A stretch of 64,000 nucleotides of DNA from Methylophaga sp. (GTDB lineage Bacteria; Pseudomonadota; Gammaproteobacteria; Nitrosococcales; Methylophagaceae), in assembly GCF_009711715.1 (NCBI RefSeq), contig NZ_VENF01000013.1, positions 1 to 64,000 on the forward strand, in the 5' to 3' direction. The notes under the pieces were generated by a model. The model saw nothing but the letters and a program-made list of their open reading frames with translations. It was not told the origin of the DNA and ran no database searches. Positions 63,022-64,000 of the stretch are shown in pieces; positions within the stretch are counted from its first letter, which is position 1, and each line of letters starts with the position of its first letter. The position numbers and the translations under genes are program-made.

Positions 63022-63094
63022 AGCACTCTCCTTGCATCGAGGTGAAGCCATCATTGGCGTTCACGCTGCAAAAATGATTTGCTCTTAGGAAGTC

Positions 63095-63123
63095 AGTATA
63101 TGCCTTTTTACGTAATTTACCAG
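63095..63123 (-). promoter_or_regulatory. Candidate cox operon promoter
   Basis: On the minus strand TATACT (63095-63100) is a fair -10. A weak CTGGTA is 17 bases further upstream. It lies about 75 bases before the coxB ATG. Confidence 0.35.
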
Positions 63124-63193
63124 CCCGTTTCTGGAAAATAACGAAAATGATAGCTCAGCATCCGGCAGCAGTGGGGGATAGCGCTACTCAGAC

Positions 63194-63222
63194 GCTGATT
63201 GAAAAACAGATTTTCAATCAGC
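63194..63222. repeat. Perfect 12-bp inverted repeat in the coxB/mraZ gap
   Basis: GCTGATTGAAAA / TTTTCAATCAGC with a 5-base loop ACAGA. A TATAAT follows 7 bases later (63230-63235) without a good -35. It may be an operator or a hairpin of an unrecognised transcript. Confidence 0.5.
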
Positions 63223-63486
63223 AGGCAGGTATAATCGCCGGTTGATTTTTCTGACTTACCGATAGCATTTCATGTATATCACCAGTATGCGTCCTGCAAT
63301 CAACGACTTTCGAGGCCGTTGAGCTTTTACAACATGACACACACTTCTAGAATTTACTTTAAGTTCCATAGCCACTTTTTTGATAAAGAACATGTCCTTG
63401 ACAAGACCTTCACAAGGTTTTCTCCCACTTTTACCAAATGCCGCTAAGTCCTTGTCATAAAAAGAGGATTTTGTTGATCCAGATGC
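63223..63486. other. Intergenic region with no recognised gene
   Basis: Between coxB and mraZ about 550 bases carry no protein gene. This middle part has no ORF worth calling, no tRNA and no repeat I can see apart from the flanking hairpin and the promoter elements listed separately. A small RNA cannot be excluded. Confidence 0.4.
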
Positions 63487-63515
63487 TTGACTTCGACCAT
63501 TTGCAATCCTATAGT
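63487..63515 (+). promoter_or_regulatory. Promoter of mraZ and the division cluster
   Basis: TTGACT, 17 bases, TATAGT: a close match to the sigma-70 consensus. The start would fall near 63522, right at the first MraZ box. Confidence 0.75.
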
Positions 63516-63523
63516 GTCGACAA

Positions 63524-63548
63524 GTGGGGAAAAGTGGATCTTAGTGGA
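63524..63548 (+). promoter_or_regulatory. Three MraZ boxes (operator of the dcw cluster)
   Basis: GTGGG, GTGGA and GTGGA start at 63524, 63534 and 63544, exactly 10 bases apart. MraZ is known to bind such direct TGGGN-type repeats with 5-base spacers just before its own gene. The spacing and place match well. The sites overlap the predicted transcript start, so binding should repress. Confidence 0.8.
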
Positions 63549-63572
63549 TCAATTCTTTTTGGGGGCGGCAAG

Positions 63573-64000
63573 TGTTTCGAGGCGTGGCAACATTCAATCT
63601 GGATGCCAAAGGGCGGATGGCGATACCAGCCAAGTTCCGCAAGCATCTTGACGTCTGTTGCGAAGGCCGCCTGGTTGTCACCATTGATCATTCTGACCAC
63701 TGTCTGCAGATGTATCCCCTGCCGGAATGGGAACAAGTCGAACAAAAACTCACTGCGCTCCCTAGTTTGAATCCACAAGTCCGTCGTTTGAAAAGAATGC
63801 TGCTCGGTTATGCCACTGAATGCGAAATGGATGGTAACGGTCGTATTTTGCTGCCAGCCAAGCTGCGTGAATTCGCCGGACTCGACAAGAGCATGGTGAT
63901 GATAGGGCAAGGTAACAAGTTTGAGCTTTGGAATGAGCAAACTTGGAATGAACTCATGGATGAATGTTTGGAAGAAGATTTTGACGAGATTTTACCGGCT
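63573..64000 (+). CDS. mraZ: Transcriptional regulator MraZ (3' end outside window)
   Basis: The first 142 residues of MraZ, running off the window end. The GTG start has GGGGGCGG upstream. The protein begins VFRGVATFNLDAKGRMAIPAKFR, the first AbrB-like MraZ repeat. The second repeat is CEMDGNGRILLPAKLREFAGL. Normal length is about 150, so only a few residues are missing. MraZ represses the mra/dcw division and wall cluster, which should continue to the right with rsmH, ftsL and ftsI. Confidence 0.95.

Noticed and set aside
63438..63770. Open frame of 110 codons before and over mraZ
   Set aside because: It is out of frame with MraZ, which matches its family over both repeats; the frame also runs through the promoter and MraZ boxes.
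63509..63940. Antisense frame of 143 codons over mraZ
   Set aside because: It is opposite the well-supported mraZ and shows no domain.

Overview
The window looks like chromosomal DNA of a gammaproteobacterium. Gene order is typical of that class: mtaD-ubiG-mupP next to mtnA, ribH-nusB-thiL-pgpA, rpsF-rpsR-DUF2232-rplI-dnaB-alr-radA, rsmI/lpoA/yraN/dolP, a bacterial class A RNase P RNA, and mraZ opening the division cluster. The mix of assimilatory APS reductase, a DUF934-linked sulfite reductase, an MxaD-like periplasmic SRPBCC protein, an HpnC-like synthase and a caa3-type oxidase recalls marine methylotrophs such as Methylophaga. That genus guess is inference from gene content, not from a search.

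Layout. 1-5.5 kb: a hairpin-rich left edge, a cupin, then a minus-strand operon mtaD-ubiG-mupP-rmuC-hpnC. 5.6-8.3 kb: mtnA, a short-chain dehydrogenase and a divergent kinase-fold protein, tightly overlapping. 8.3-12.1 kb: a HAD phosphatase, then a thiamine-uptake unit (TPP riboswitch, TonB receptor, thiamine-binding protein, PnuC-family permease). 12.2-18.4 kb: two small minus-strand genes, cysB, and the divergent sulfate assimilation operon TSUP-tusA-like-cysH-cysD-cysN. 18.6-21.1 kb: katG and a tiny lipoprotein. 21.1-25.8 kb: glycolate oxidase glcDEF with two small trailing genes. 26-31.6 kb: sulfite reductase and DUF934, apaH, ribH-nusB-thiL-pgpA.

31.6-36.5 kb is a visibly more AT-rich island of type IV minor pilins: pilE divergent from fimT-pilW-pilX-pilV. 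There is no pilY1, and the PilX-like and PilV-like proteins are two to three times the usual size. 36.5-41.9 kb: sugar/nucleoside kinase, RNase D, alpha/beta hydrolase, a glutaredoxin-like protein, moaB, an OmpA-type lipoprotein and rlmB, whose start is non-canonical. 42-48.2 kb: ribosomal proteins, replication helicase, alanine racemase, RadA. 48.2-53.3 kb: PilZ protein, HemJ, DolP, YraN, LpoA, RsmI and rnpB. 53.3-54.8 kb: a membrane-PAS-GGDEF protein split by one in-frame TAA. 55-63 kb: Yip1-family protein and a full caa3 oxidase operon with its heme A and copper assembly genes. 63.5 kb to the end: promoter, three MraZ boxes and most of mraZ.

How the genes fit together. Sulfate is activated by CysDN, reduced by CysH directly from APS, and reduced to sulfide by the separate sulfite reductase, probably under CysB. 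Thiamine salvage is controlled by TPP and pairs with ThiL. MtaD and MtnA handle methylthioadenosine. The cox operon carries structural subunits and their assembly factors in one transcription direction. I found no tRNA, rRNA, CRISPR array, insertion sequence or prophage. No clearly new multi-gene system is proven. The best candidates for something undescribed are the enlarged minor-pilin island, the mtnA-SDR-kinase unit, the interrupted diguanylate cyclase and the rlmB start.
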